A DNA stretch of 64,000 nucleotides. It comes from Boswellia sacra (lineage: Eukaryota > Streptophyta > Magnoliopsida > Sapindales > Burseraceae). This document shows positions 11,704 to 24,200 of this stretch, in pieces. The stretch covers positions 124,001-188,000 of the forward strand of contig SNVD02006977.1 in the NCBI GenBank assembly GCA_013180625.2, read 5' to 3'. Each line of letters starts with the position of its first letter. The first letter of the stretch is position 1. Both the position numbers and the translations under genes were made by a program. The notes beneath the pieces are model-generated. The model made no database searches. It was not told where the DNA came from and worked only from the letters and a program-made list of their open reading frames with translations.

Positions 11704-14700
11704 TATTTATTTTCTCTAATTTTGCTGCTTCGGAAGTGAAAAGTTTGGAACATTGGAAAGGGCATGGAAACACTTAAATATAGTTGAAAGGACGGAGTAC
11801 TCAAAGAAGCTTTTTTTGAACTTAAAGAAGAAATTAAGACAAGTTTCTCGTGATGTTGTAAATAACCAAGAGAGGCCTTGTGGCCCAGGAAGTAGGTGAT
11901 ATGAAAGCAGAAAATGGAAGCAATTGGCTGTGGTATCTAGTTTTGATCGACCATGAAACAGACTATTAAGGGGATTAATTTTGCTTTTGGCATTTTTGGG
12001 TGGTGCGAAAAGAACAAAGAGTTGGTGGTGAGCGATGGGGAGTTTGACGATTGGCATTTAAAGTCCTCGAACTTGGCCAAACTTTTTGATTAGGTAAAGT
12101 TTTTGCGGGTTATATGTTGTGTAGTTAAGAGCAAACAAATTGGTTGAAAGTGTTTCTCTCTTTCTTAATACAAAATTGAAACAATAAATTAACAGAACCA
12201 ATGAGTGTGATAGACAAGAGAAAGTCTCCCTTTTCTTTAAGGAGTTTCTTAAATTTTTGTTACGTAGATTCTTCCTCTCAACGTTATGATTGTGTTTTTT
12301 GCATGCTTGAGACAGCAAAGAATTATTAGGAAGGAACCTAAACACCCATTTGATTTCTGCTGGGGATGAATGGAATTACTGTTATAGAACTAATACTTCA
12401 TAAGTAACTTAATTAGATTTAGCTAAGTAAAAGTGACATCATTGTTATACAATCAAGTACTGAAATACCAGTAAAAGAGTAGAGAAATCACATATTTTTA
12501 TACTTGTGATAGGTACTAGAAAGAGACAAGAAAGCTATTTAAGGCATTTTGCTAAAATTCCCAAGCATCTACACCGTCTAAAAGATGGTGAAATTTTGGT
12601 GAAAATAGCGCCTGATTTGTTAGATATTGATTTTTTTTTTTTCCTTCTTCCTTCCTATAGTACTAATAATGACTAATGGCGTATAAGTTGGCATGAATTG
12701 CAGCTCTGGCACTGAAAGTCAGAGAAATTTCTTCCCTGTTTTCTGGTTTCATACGCATCTTGAACCATACAAAAACCACAAAAGCTTATTTGGCGTCAAA
12801 TTGAATTTAGCACATGACTTATGCTTTCCTTTTCTTCCCATTTAAAGAGTCTTTAGAAGTTGGGTCTGAGGTTGATTCGTAACTGTGTATTTATACAGGC
12901 TCTTTCACTTGACCAGAGGACCAGAGGCTAACATTTTCTTGGAAGTTTTTGCCTAGCAATCAAGAACACAGAGACATTTAACTTAGAGAAGTAACTCTTT
13001 TCAAGTCAAAAACTGCGGCCACCATCCACCTTTGTACAAGCAAACAAGGTTTACTGATTGGCCCGAAGTATGAGAATTACTAGACAAACTCAAGAGAACA
13101 TCGTAAATCGTCAAATTTCAAAGAGAGAGAAAACAAAGGGGTATGCTTAGTCTGAAGGTGACAAATAGGAAAAATAAAAGGGGAATCAGATAATTGCTGA
13201 AACTTGATGTGAGACAAGCATTGCCGCGGAGTTTTTCCGACAACAAAATAGCACTTGATTTGAACTCATTGAATTACCAATTAAAACTATGTTGACATTT
13301 GCAATGTCGAGACTAGAAACTTTGCTATTCACGGTTCCATACTAAAAGCTGAGAAAGTGTTATTCATCAATTAAGCAAATTCAAGCTTAAATCTGATCTT
13401 ACGCATTACTAATTAAGGTAGCGTGCAAGTAAAAATCGATGCTCCATTCTTTGTGGAAGGTGCATATAGGCTGAAGACTGGTGAAATATGCAGATTCTAT
13501 TCAGAAAATCACAAGAAAGTTCAATTTCAGAGTAGCTTGACTGACATGATCTTTTCCAATACAAACATAGAAAGAAACTAGATACACAACATTTTAATGT
13601 CTCGTGACTAGAAGAAAGAAATCGAAGAAACTAAACAAACCGGAAAAGATTAATAAATGGGTACTGGAGTCTGAAATAGTTGCACAATCAAAGAATGACT
13701 GGGTACAGAACCCATGTTAATTTGGAATAACTGCTTCTGTTAGTTCTCTCTTGAATTAATGATAGTAGAAATACATCTGGAGAAGCAAGCAAACAGGGAC
13801 AGAACTCCCTCACCTTGTTTCCACCTACCAGAGGGAAAGAGAACATAAGAGGAAAAGAGCATGAAAAAAACAAAAAACAAAAACAAGACGTGAACTAACA
13901 ACTCAGAATATGACAAGAGAGAAGAAAGCACGGAGTAATTTAACAAAATACAACGCAGATGACTAAGCTTGGGGATGAAGCTAGAAGTGCTTCTGTTTGT
14001 GGCAGTCCCCTTTAAATGACAAATAAGAGAAACCAATTCCAGACAAATCATACAAGTATTGCATCTCTCTGCAAAAGCATTCTCTTTGTTGTAATGCCGT
14101 CAAACACAGCGAATTCACCAAAATATGGAAGTTACACCCTTTTGTTTCAAATGTTCCCCCAATATTCATCTTTTTCTTCTTCTGGGAAAGCAGTGTCCAA
14201 AGAAGACAACAATCAACTGAGGAAGAACTCAAAAAGAATTACCATGGCCCCACAAAATTGAAACAACAGAGATAAGTAATGGGAACTTGCTACAGAATTC
14301 TACACTGAACGATGTAAGCACCTCCAAAGCCATTCTCCAAAGAAATAAAACAGTCAACTTACCAGTGCTGATCACCATAGACCTTTCAGTGTCCACCTTC
14401 CATATGACACAGCATATTCCAGGGCAGAATTCGAAGTCCAATTTGCAATAAAGATTCCATCAAGTTTTTCCCTTCCCTAAAAGCTTCTTACTTTACCTCA
14501 TAGTATATGTTAAGAACTACCATTTAGAAGTCTGAGGAAGCAAATCCACAATTATCTTACACAAACTGCCAATACACTGCTCTCAGCACCTCAAGGATAA
14601 AAAAATTGCAGTACATTCGATTTCTTCCCATATCTGCTACATCTTATATAGAACCAACACTAACTTCATTAAAAAATCCACAATGGAATTTTGGCAATGT

Positions 14701-17065
14701 GAAAACACTGAAACATGGAACAATGGTCATACTAGTTAGGGAAAAAGGAAAAACAAAAAATGGATTCAAGGTTATCAGAAAGGCAAGACTTGCATGGTCA
14801 AATAAAGGTTGATGTTGTATAAAGATCTATCCAGTCAAATCCAAATTACCGGTGTGGTTTTTGTTAACTTACACGCAAAATTACCAACCTAATTGTTTTT
14901 TCCTCATAGTATCACAGAAGTTCCCAAAATTAAATGAATTAAATAGTGAATGATTAAAAAAAGGACGTTATGGCTGCCCAACTATCGGAATTGAGATGCT
15001 AAGACTTGTGTCATCTTATGCATTACTAAAGTTTCTATTAGAAAAGATTGTGATTACGATAGTATTTCTCAGAATTTTAATAATCTAAAAACTATAAGGA
15101 ACAAACTCTACGAACTTTGCTAGACTTTTGACTGATCAACTTTATACATAAATTTACATATGATGGAGAACCTAGGATCCAGTTATATCAGGAAGTAAAT
15201 GTTTTAACAAATTAAATATCTTTTTACTTATTTAATTAGATCTAATATTTCTAATTAGTTTCCTTATATAGGTAGGAGATTGGATGTCTTCTTAAAGGTA
15301 GATTACTATTTCCTATTTTGTATAGGACAGGCCACCATATAGAGAAGGTCTTAGTTTCAAATGAATATGGTCCCCCCTCAATTCTCTTTTCCCTCCCCTA
15401 CTTTTTAACAGATACTCTGAACTTGAAACTACTAAATCTCCAACAGTGTAGCATATACTACTTCATTCTTTAAACTTATGGGCTATTGAAAAGGTAGAAG
15501 GTTTCTTTTCAATCACATGCTCATTGTTAAGTCCTTACAGAGGAAAGTGAGGAATAATTATGTATTTTGTTCATGCAACATCTTTATATAATTAAAACAA
15601 GGAACACATAACTAATTAAATAGATAGATAAATTCAATTAAAGTTGAGAAAGAGAAATTGCTATGACCCAAAAGCACAATGAGAAAGGAGGGGATAAGGT
15701 TGCTCACAATCCATTGCATTCCAGATTCATAGCTTTTTTCACAGGCAATACCCATGTTATCATTATTATTTTAATTTGGAGCACTATGAATAGTAGTGTT
15801 AAAACATTTTGCTTCTCCCATATAGAGCAATGATGCTTTAAAATTGAGACAAACATGAGATCCCTCTTTGGCGTGCAAAATAAAATAACTACATGAAGGA
15901 TGATGGAAAAAAGAAAAGAGGGAAAAAAAAAAGTACATATGGCAGAAACGGAAGCAAGTTAAAAATCTTGAACCATAAAATTTGGCTTTTCACCAAAACA
16001 GACAAAGATACAGGACTCTTGCCCCCACCTACCCTGACTTTTTTTTCTGTCACCATACAAATTAAGAAGTGCTTCCCCTTCCAGATAAGATAAATAGAAC
16101 CCGAGGATATTGCTCACTGTGGAATCAAAACAGTTTGGGATTCAACAATTGAAAGTGTAAAATTGGTGTAGAATCTTTGCTAACAGCTTAATTATGAATA
16201 CAACTGGTATAAATAGACAATTCATTGAAAAATTATCTGGATTACAGATATTATTACAATCATAAAAAAAACAAACACCCCTTCCCTTTTTTCTCTCTCA
16301 AAAAATTTTAAAAGAATTAACAAATACAATCTATATCAGATAGTTTTGGCATCGGTACAAGGATTCAATTAGTCTGTATACCTGTTATTCACTATCTGCA
16401 GCATGATTTGAGCTGCAACAAAATTAGTAACAATCCAAGAGGTCTGATCTTGAGAATCATTCGGTCAGTTGCAGCCAACCTCTGAATCAAAAAAACGAGG
16501 ACATTACTGCTTCTGGATCTGGTGAGTCAATGATTTTCTGCCTTGTAATCCTTCTATAACATGTGATCAAGCAATATATTTAAGTCATTACAAGACAAAG
16601 TATTAAAAATAGGGTATGGCTATTGTACAGTTTCACTAATGTTTCCAGAAGAACGATGTTTCAGTAACATGCAGTAATGTTTTGGTAATACACAACCATA
16701 TTTCAATAACATTCAACATATTATCAATTAACATCAAATGGAGTTAAATGGCAATGCTATGTTACTATTATCAATTAATGTTAAATGTTACTTATATGAC
16801 ATTGCCATGTTTCTATGCATGTAATCAAAAGATTCAAAACATTATTCCAAAAATGTTTCTGCTCCAGTATATCATGACACATTAAGAACAATATACTATA
16901 TTTAAGTATTGAAGAAAGTAAATCTTACTTGCTAAAATATCCATGGGAATTTACATGGTGGTTGGTGAAGCAACTATACAGTTAGATGAGATGGATCCCG
17001 CAAGAAGCAAGTATGGCATCCTCTCACTAGGCACTAGGGAATCTCCAAACTGTGTCAAGGCTTTA
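11704..17065. other. Gene-poor 5.4-kb stretch between the FatB-type gene and the PPR gene
   Basis: The part next to 11704 should contain the promoter and 5' UTR of the thioesterase gene. The part next to 17065 should contain the 3' UTR of the PPR gene. The open frames of 60 to 113 codons on both strands (for example 11716-12057, 12058-12345, 13740-14051, 14016-14261) encode low-complexity peptides without family resemblance. The base composition from about 12.9 to 14.8 kb is less extreme than in the other gaps, so untranslated exons or a noncoding RNA are possible but not shown. Confidence 0.4.
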
Positions 17066-19267
17066 TCATGTCTTTTCACTTGCTGTTTCCTCAGTACCTA
17101 GAATTAAATTTTCAAGGTACTGAACTGCATGAACTTTATAGTCCTTTCCTAATTGCTTCAACAGTGCACTGTGCGTACAAAAATCAGGTTGAATTTCTCT
17201 ATCCAACATTTCTTTATACAATCTCAAAGCCTCTTGCCAATAGCCTGTGTTGCAATTCTCGCTTATTAATATAGTGTAGGTATACTTATTAGGAAGTACT
17301 CTCTTGTCCTCCATCTCAGCAAAAAATTTATAAGCCTGATCTACCCTCCTCACTCTACAAAGACCATTTATGAGTGCATTGTAGGTGACAACATTTGGGA
17401 GAATTCCTTTCTCCTGCATCTCTGAGAAATAAATGAACGCCAGTTCTAGTCTTCCCTTAGCCGCATAAGCATGAATCAATACGGTGTAAGTCACCACAGA
17501 TGGGCATAAGCCTTTTTTTGACATCTCATAAAATAACTCCCTGCCTTTACGAAGATGACCATTTTCCAGGTGAGCATGGATGATGCTGGTGTATGTTACC
17601 TGATCTGGAGTAAGACCGTCTCGGACCATCTTCTGAAGCAGTTCACTTGCTTCTTCCATACTGCCAAATTTACAGAGCCCATGTACAAAAACATTATAGG
17701 TGATCAGATCTGGAGGAAACCCCTTTGCTTGCATTTCTTCTTGCAAACGGAAGGCCTCAGATGCATCACCAAGTTTAAGTTCCCCAGCTATCCGAGTAGT
17801 GTATGCATAGCGATCCGGTTCCAACCCCTTACTCAACATCTCACTGTAAAATTTCTTAGCCATTGAAAGATTTCCCATTTTGCAAGACCCATTTACCAAA
17901 ATCGTGTAAGTAAAAACATCAGGGAGAATCCCCTCATTGATCATATTGTCTTTGAGCTGCTGAGCAACCTCCAAGTCCCCCAATCGGCAAAGACCATGAA
18001 TAAGTGTGTTATACGTGACCACAGTTGGAATGAGATTCCTACATCTCAACTCATCAAACAAGAGAAAGGCCTCCCCTATGTTCCCTAACCTACAATAACC
18101 ATATAAAAGAGCATTGTATGAAATAATATCTGGAATCATATTCTTACTCAGCATGTAGGAAAATCGCCGTCTAGCATCATTCACTCTTCCCCATTTGCAA
18201 AGGCCATATATGAATGTATTATGAGTTGTCCGTGTGGGAGCAGCTCCTCTAGTTACCATCTCTTCTCCAAGACTTAATGCCTCGGCAAGTAGTCCCCTGT
18301 TACAGTAACCATATATCAAAGGATTATATGTATATGCTGACACTTTCAATCCTGATTTCAACATCTCACCGATAAGTCCCCTAGCCTGCTCCAATTTTCC
18401 CTTTCTCGATAGTCCATTAATCAACACATTATATGTAACATCATTTGGAGTAAATCCTCTCCTTTGCATCTCTGATAAAAGCTCTAACGCTTGTTGAACT
18501 TCACCTTCCTTACAATAAGAATCCAACATTGTGTTATATGTCACAATAGTTGGCTTAATCCCATGCTCACCCATCATCCTATAAACTTCCCTAGCTTTAA
18601 CTACAGAATCACTATCTCTAAGTATCCTAAGAATCCTGTTGCAATTCTTCACATCAGGCAACAACCCATTTCTCACCATCTTATCAAAAACCAACAAGCA
18701 TTGCTTAACCATTGATTTCTTGCTATAAACCAACAACAAAAGATCAAGAATCTTGATCAAAATACAGGAATTCACACGCCCACCAATCAGAACGTCCACA
18801 ACTCCATGAATATTGACAGAAACCACAGTGTCCACCACCCAATAAGCAGACCTCAACAAGCCACTCTCAACAAGAATCTCAAGAATTGCACAGAACACCA
18901 ACTCAGATCGGCTAACACCCGGTTGAGCCTCGATCCACCTAAAAAACCTCAAAGCAATTCTGGGTTTTTCCCTAATCTGATCAAGAACTCTAACAAGCAA
19001 TGTAGGGTCAACAACTACAGCTTGAAAATGATCCGAAACCCATCTATTATTACAAAAAGCCCACGGCCTTTCCTCAATGGTGTTGAAAATCAAGTCCTTG
19101 TAATACGTTTCCGGGTTCAATAACGAAGGGTTGTCACTTTTGCTATTGATGGAAGGACAGGTGTGGAGAGAGAAACAAAAGGGGAAGAAAAAGCGTACCT
19201 TCTTGAGGTAGAAGCAGTGATAGGAGTGTGCAGATAAAGCTTTTGAAGCTCTTACACAGAGGGTCAT
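17066..19267 (-). CDS. P-class pentatricopeptide repeat protein, single exon, 733 aa
   Basis: An uninterrupted reading frame from ATG at 19267 to TGA at 17068-17066. P-class PPR proteins bind organellar RNA one base per repeat and act in splicing, stability or translation. The first roughly 60 residues are basic and hydroxylated with hydrophobic stretches, consistent with an organellar presequence (probably mitochondrial). About 15 tandem 35-residue repeats follow from residue 190 or so to the C-terminus, each carrying the typical 'PxxxTYNxLIxGLC' phase (PTIVTYNTM, PDIISYNAL, PTVVTYNTL, PDVFTYTIL, PDLITYNVF, PNVVTYNAL). There is no E or DYW tail, so an editing role is unlikely. Recognition-code positions can be read from the repeats, but no target is assigned here. 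It resembles the Arabidopsis gene beside the cyclin-D-binding-like gene (from memory At1g22960). Plus-strand open frames across this span are antisense shadows. Confidence 0.95.
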   Translation of the reverse strand: MTLCVRASKALSAHSYHCFYLKKVRFFFPFCFSLHTCPSINSKSDNPSLLNPETYYKDLIFNTIEERPWAFCNNRWVSDHFQAVVVDPTLLVRVLDQIREKPRIALRFFRWIEAQPGVSRSELVFCAILEILVESGLLRSAYWVVDTVVSVNIHGVVDVLIGGRVNSCILIKILDLLLLVYSKKSMVKQCLLVFDKMVRNGLLPDVKNCNRILRILRDSDSVVKAREVYRMMGEHGIKPTIVTYNTMLDSYCKEGEVQQALELLSEMQRRGFTPNDVTYNVLINGLSRKGKLEQARGLIGEMLKSGLKVSAYTYNPLIYGYCNRGLLAEALSLGEEMVTRGAAPTRTTHNTFIYGLCKWGRVNDARRRFSYMLSKNMIPDIISYNALLYGYCRLGNIGEAFLLFDELRCRNLIPTVVTYNTLIHGLCRLGDLEVAQQLKDNMINEGILPDVFTYTILVNGSCKMGNLSMAKKFYSEMLSKGLEPDRYAYTTRIAGELKLGDASEAFRLQEEMQAKGFPPDLITYNVFVHGLCKFGSMEEASELLQKMVRDGLTPDQVTYTSIIHAHLENGHLRKGRELFYEMSKKGLCPSVVTYTVLIHAYAAKGRLELAFIYFSEMQEKGILPNVVTYNALINGLCRVRRVDQAYKFFAEMEDKRVLPNKYTYTILISENCNTGYWQEALRLYKEMLDREIQPDFCTHSALLKQLGKDYKVHAVQYLENLILGTEETASEKT

Positions 19268-21242
19268 TGAGTAGATAAATGAACATTAGTTAATTTGTTC
19301 TTTTGGATTTATTAGTGGATTGAGAAGATATGAGAGTGATGATGCAGGTGGGTTTTGGGTTTTGAAGAGAGCTTGAGTTTCATTGCGGCGTCGCTTTGAG
19401 TGTTCGAGGGGTTTAAGCGAGCTGCCGCAGCCAGAGGGAGGCTCGTTGGTTCGTTCTGAGATGGCGACCTCATAGCTAGCAACGTTGTACAAACAAAGGC
19501 CTTGAATTCTTTAGCCCGACCCGCTTACCCAAATTTGAAATTTTTTTGGATCCCTGGACTTTTTTTTTTTAAATTTTATAACCAGAACAGGATAGAAAAT
19601 AAAATAAAAAGGAAAATTTTATTAGGATTAACTTTAGGGTAATGTCATATATACAACCTAATTTATATTACCTGATATAACATAAATTTACTAAATAAAT
19701 AAAAATAAAAAATAAATTGAATAAATTTTAATAAATATAGTGGGACTCATTTATCCGTTAACTTTATGTAAACTCAGATTGTATAGATTATATTATATAA
19801 TTTGTTTGTATACCTATCATTATTCTTAACTTTAAATCTTGATCAAATGTGCTATATTTACAAAGTTTATATAGAAGTCTATATACAAAGTTGATGCAAC
19901 ATCACTCATTCAATGTCATATGATTCATCAGATTTAATACATTAATAATTCATATTAGTTTTTCCATTCACATAACATTATTATTTTTTTAAATAAAGGT
20001 GTTTAAAAATTGATGAGCTGACGGAAGTTATAAATATATCATATATCATTGTATTTAATTTTTTTAATAAAATAGTTTAATTATGCAAGTTTACTCCTAT
20101 AAACTGATTTGTCATAATTTAATTAGATGAGTAGATTTCAAATTTTAATTCACTTAATTAATGTCATAGATGTGGCAATCATTCAAGAATGCCACGTAGA
20201 TTTTTATAAAGTATGAATAAGTTTATATAGATAATTTGTAAGAGTAGCCTATCTTTTTTAATAAGTAATACTATTCTTACAAAGTATTCATACAAAACTC
20301 ATGCAAACTAATATATCATAATTTGACTAAATAAGTGAAGTTCAAATTTTAATTTTATTAATTAATGCGAATGATGTGAAAATCATTTAATAATGTCATA
20401 TAAGTATGAGTTTGTATGGATAATTTGTAAGAGTGACACCATTCTTTTCTTATAAGTAATTCTATTCTTACAAACTTACTCATACAAATTGACGTGTCAT
20501 AATTTGATTAGACGAGTGAATTTCAAATTTTGAAAACATTAATAAATGTGGATTATGGGATAATCATTCAATAATACCACATAAAGATTTAAAATAAATT
20601 AATGTTATATATAGAAGTAATTATTAAAGTTTAAAATTTTACTTCAAAAAAGAAAATAGTAATAACTCTACATAAAAGTAATACATAATCAAATTAACAA
20701 TTTAATATAAGCTTTTATTTGAAACAGAGAGGACTTCTTGTTATTTCATTCAGTGCCGTGTTAACACAACGTTTCTAGATTGGCTAGTGCAGAGTTTATT
20801 TACTAATTAGTGCAATGTATTATTTTGTATAGGCTAAAATAATTACCACATAGAAGTAGTGGGTGCAAACCTTGCATGAGTCACAAAGCTGAATCTTGTA
20901 AAGTTCATAACTCATAAGCACTATAACTGCGCATTATTCATAAAATAAAAAAGGGACAGGCAATTTATGATTGTCAATTTAGATGCATATTTAGGAATGA
21001 AAACAACAAACCACAAGAGGGGAGAGATAAATAACAAATCTGTCAGGGGGACCCCGTTTGCAAAGAGTACAATCTTGGTCAGCAACAGAAGCTGCTAGAA
21101 ATGAAACTCTCCTCTTCTGCAACAAAATAGCTTGAGTTGTTCTTGTCGGAAACAGCTGAGATAGATAGAATCCAGATTTCCATTGGTCATGCACAAGAAG
21201 CATCTAATTGCCTCTGAACAATCCTCCTCAGCCGTGTTTGCT
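19268..21242. other. Gap between PPR and ORC4: PPR leader plus a miniature-transposon cluster
   Basis: The first 230 bases are GC-richer and lie just upstream of the PPR start; they are probably promoter and 5' UTR. A short minus-strand frame at 19286-19492 ends just before the PPR ATG and has no family resemblance, so it is at most an upstream ORF. From 19.6 to 20.65 kb the DNA is AT-rich and holds the repeat cluster listed separately. The part from about 20.9 kb is probably the ORC4 3' UTR. Confidence 0.5.
20084..20587. repeat. Three adjacent degenerate copies of a miniature inverted-repeat element
   Basis: Copies run at roughly 20084-20250, 20262-20445 and 20453-20587. They share 'attcttacaaa...catacaaa', then 'gtcataatttgattaga', 'atttcaaattttaat', 'gatgtggcaatcattcaa' and 'gtatgagtttgtatggataatttgtaagagt'. 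The same phrases make up the intact element at 47094-47297, so these are older members of that family. The third copy lacks its right terminal repeat. The tandem arrangement may come from repeated insertion or local duplication. Confidence 0.65.
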
Positions 21243-24200
21243 TTACCGCTCGATTAATTTTAGAAGAATAGCCTACAAAAACAATCAAAATGATTTGGTA
21301 ATCACCAACTCCTAACATCATACGTGCTAAGAGGCCAAGAAATTTTCAAGGATCATTAAAATCAAGACTTGGAGGAAAACTGAGAAAGGACAACTGAACC
21401 AAGCTCCAAATTCCTGAATCAAACTAAATTTGATTGCCATTTAAAAAACAAAAAAAGAAAAGATTTGGAAAATGTGCAATCACACATGCTGGTATAGAGA
21501 CAAATACACATTCTGAGAATAACTTACAGGGCAGGAGCGGTATGATTTCAGTCCCTGGTGTAATTCAACAGAAGATATTAGAAGCTTCACTGGACGAAAT
21601 TCAACAGAGTGACTATGTCCTCTGTTGTCCGCGAAACAAATTAATTCACGTTGTAAAAGGTGTTCAAATGCCTGCATAAGATAGAGAGCAAGAAACAGTC
21701 ACAACTTTTCCAACTGGTTGTGGTTGGAGACCACTTTAAAACTTATTACAGGTATTGCTCTTCTGGTTTTAGATGGAATTCAATTTTGAGATAGGTATAC
21801 ACACCCGTACGCACACATTTCGTGCATAATAATCAGATGTTTGAAATGAATCATGTATGCTTTTGTACTCTGCAACAGATGACAGATATGTAACTATGAA
21901 TCAACTTGATAGTGGTAAAGCTAATAAAATAATCTCTGAACTTTACCTTTCATCACAGAGTTGAAGTTGTATGAATTTTGCTCTTTGGCTTCCAACCTTT
22001 TCATGCACACCAGAATATAGAGTTCTAATATGGAGCAATCTGCTTGAACAAGTTGAATAGACATTAAATATATTATGTTCCTCCTAGAAAATAAAAAAGC
22101 AATAGAAGACATGAATTAGTGACATGGCCACAATCCATGCTTTTGGTCCATTATATTTTCCCAGAACACGACCACACCAGTAAGGGCATTTTTTGAAAAA
22201 GTCTTCCACAGTGCAAACAAGTTAGTCAGCCAACTTCGGAAATTTAAAGTTTGACTGTTGGCTCTGGATTGCTTGTTTATAGATTTTCTTCTTGCGTTGT
22301 ACAGCCTATACTAGACTTATTTTTTATGATCCATTAGTGGATCTTTTGTCCGCAGCTTCTTCACTCTTATATCTACTCTTTTTTATTGGAAACATTTTTT
22401 CCCTTAATGAAAGTGTCTTTGTTTACTCTCAAAAAAAAAATAATAAATAAATAAACAGTCCAGCTTAAAAAATTTAAGTTGGCTTATATGATTTGATATT
22501 CATAAAACTATAATAGAGGGTACTTAAATGATCTGACCTCTTATAGATTCCAGTTTGGGCTGTCTCTGGAAATTTGACAGTGCAACTTTGAAGTTCTCAA
22601 GAGAGAGGCAGCCAAATTCCATATCCATATAAGAAACAGCTCGAAATCTAGTGTCAAATGATGGATTTAGCAGAGGACTAAACGTGAAAATCACACAACC
22701 ATCTATATAATAAGGAAAACTTACATAAACCTTAGTAAATGGTTGACAGTGGAATCGGAATTCGAACATGTATCAATTAATTCTTTGAATTTTGTATCTC
22801 CTAAAATATTCTACAAAACGTTAAGGACTTCCCAGAAGAAACAATCTGCTGAGTCATAAGAAAAGAATGCTATTTGTTGCATAAGCAACTAAAGTAATAG
22901 ATTGTAAATCAAAATTTTACCTTGCCGACAATAATGAAAATATGGTTGCTGAGGAATTTTCCCTCTAAAAGTTAGAGAATTTGCATGTGTAAAGGTCTTG
23001 TTAACAGAATTTCATGAATAAATTCATATTAATTTATGTAAGTTCAAAATATGGTGAACCTTGGTCAAAATGCATAAAATGGGAGAATTTGCTACTTACT
23101 TTGACATTTGAGTTTAAATAAAGCAAGTTCATCAATTTAATAGCCTCCCTTATTACATGCAGATGAAGCACAATCTTTTACAAGAATTATAACTGAGGTA
23201 AGGTCAAAATTTTAAAACATACACATATGGTCTTATTTTGTATGTTTTGTCTATGTAAACTATAGTCCTTTACAAGAATAGTGAAAGGATACATTAAGCT
23301 TTCCGTTGAAATCAACAGCATAGTCATGAGAAAGGCTTGAGTCTACTGGTAAAGATAAAATGTGCTCCAACAATCTGCATAGTAAGAATGTCAGTTAAAA
23401 AATTTTAAATCATTATTAGTCTGTTTCTTCTTTCATTAAGAAAAGCCAAAGAGGCCAGACAATTGAAATACTACCTTTGCAAATCTTCCTTAGACGGAGG
23501 AAGAAACAATAGCTTTCTATGTGAGAAACGAGATCTTACTCTTTTTTCCAGAAGCTGATCAGCATCCTGCATCGCATACAGCTGGATTTTCAGAATTTCT
23601 CTCCAGTAAGAAATCCACTTTCTATATATGAGCCAGCACGTATCCAAGGCAAGCAGACTTATGATGTTGTTTTCCTAAGTGCTAAATAGTCCTACAGCCT
23701 AGTCTAAAACATAAGCACCAGAGAAAGGCTTCCATTCAACTTACAAGTTACTAATTTAGAATCCATTTGAAGATAATGTAAGAGGCATGTGGTGTAGTAT
23801 AAATCCAATAAGAAAGTAAAAATATAAAGGAACTTTAAATTGCCATACCAATCGGCAACTCACACCAACGACAACAGCTTGAGATGTTACTGATTGCATT
23901 GCATCTAGCAGGCTATAAAGTAACCGCTGTTTCCCCTAAAGTACAGGATTTCGAGAATTGTTAATGTCATGATCCAAAATTCCAAAAACTTAAATATATA
24001 TTTTAAACACTGAAACAATCTATCGGCGCCATTCTTCCAATGAAGGAGAGCTTAGACATGGCTGCTTATCAATTTCAGTTAGAACAAATAGCTTCAAGTA
24101 AAAACTTGAGAATTTGGGATGTCAAACCACCAGGCTTCAGTTATTCGAAAGAGATATGGACAATGGATTGCAGATTCATACCTGAGTGAAGAGGTCAAAC

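Noticed and set aside
11716..12345. Minus-strand frames of 113 and 95 codons upstream of the FatB-type gene
   Set aside because: Considered as an upstream exon supplying a longer transit peptide, but neither resembles a FatB N-terminus and no splice pair joins them in frame convincingly.
17068..19123. Several plus-strand frames across the PPR gene
   Set aside because: They are antisense shadows of the continuous 733-codon PPR frame.
19286..19492. 68-codon minus-strand frame directly upstream of the PPR gene
   Set aside because: It ends with a stop before the PPR ATG and has no known family; at most an upstream ORF in the leader.
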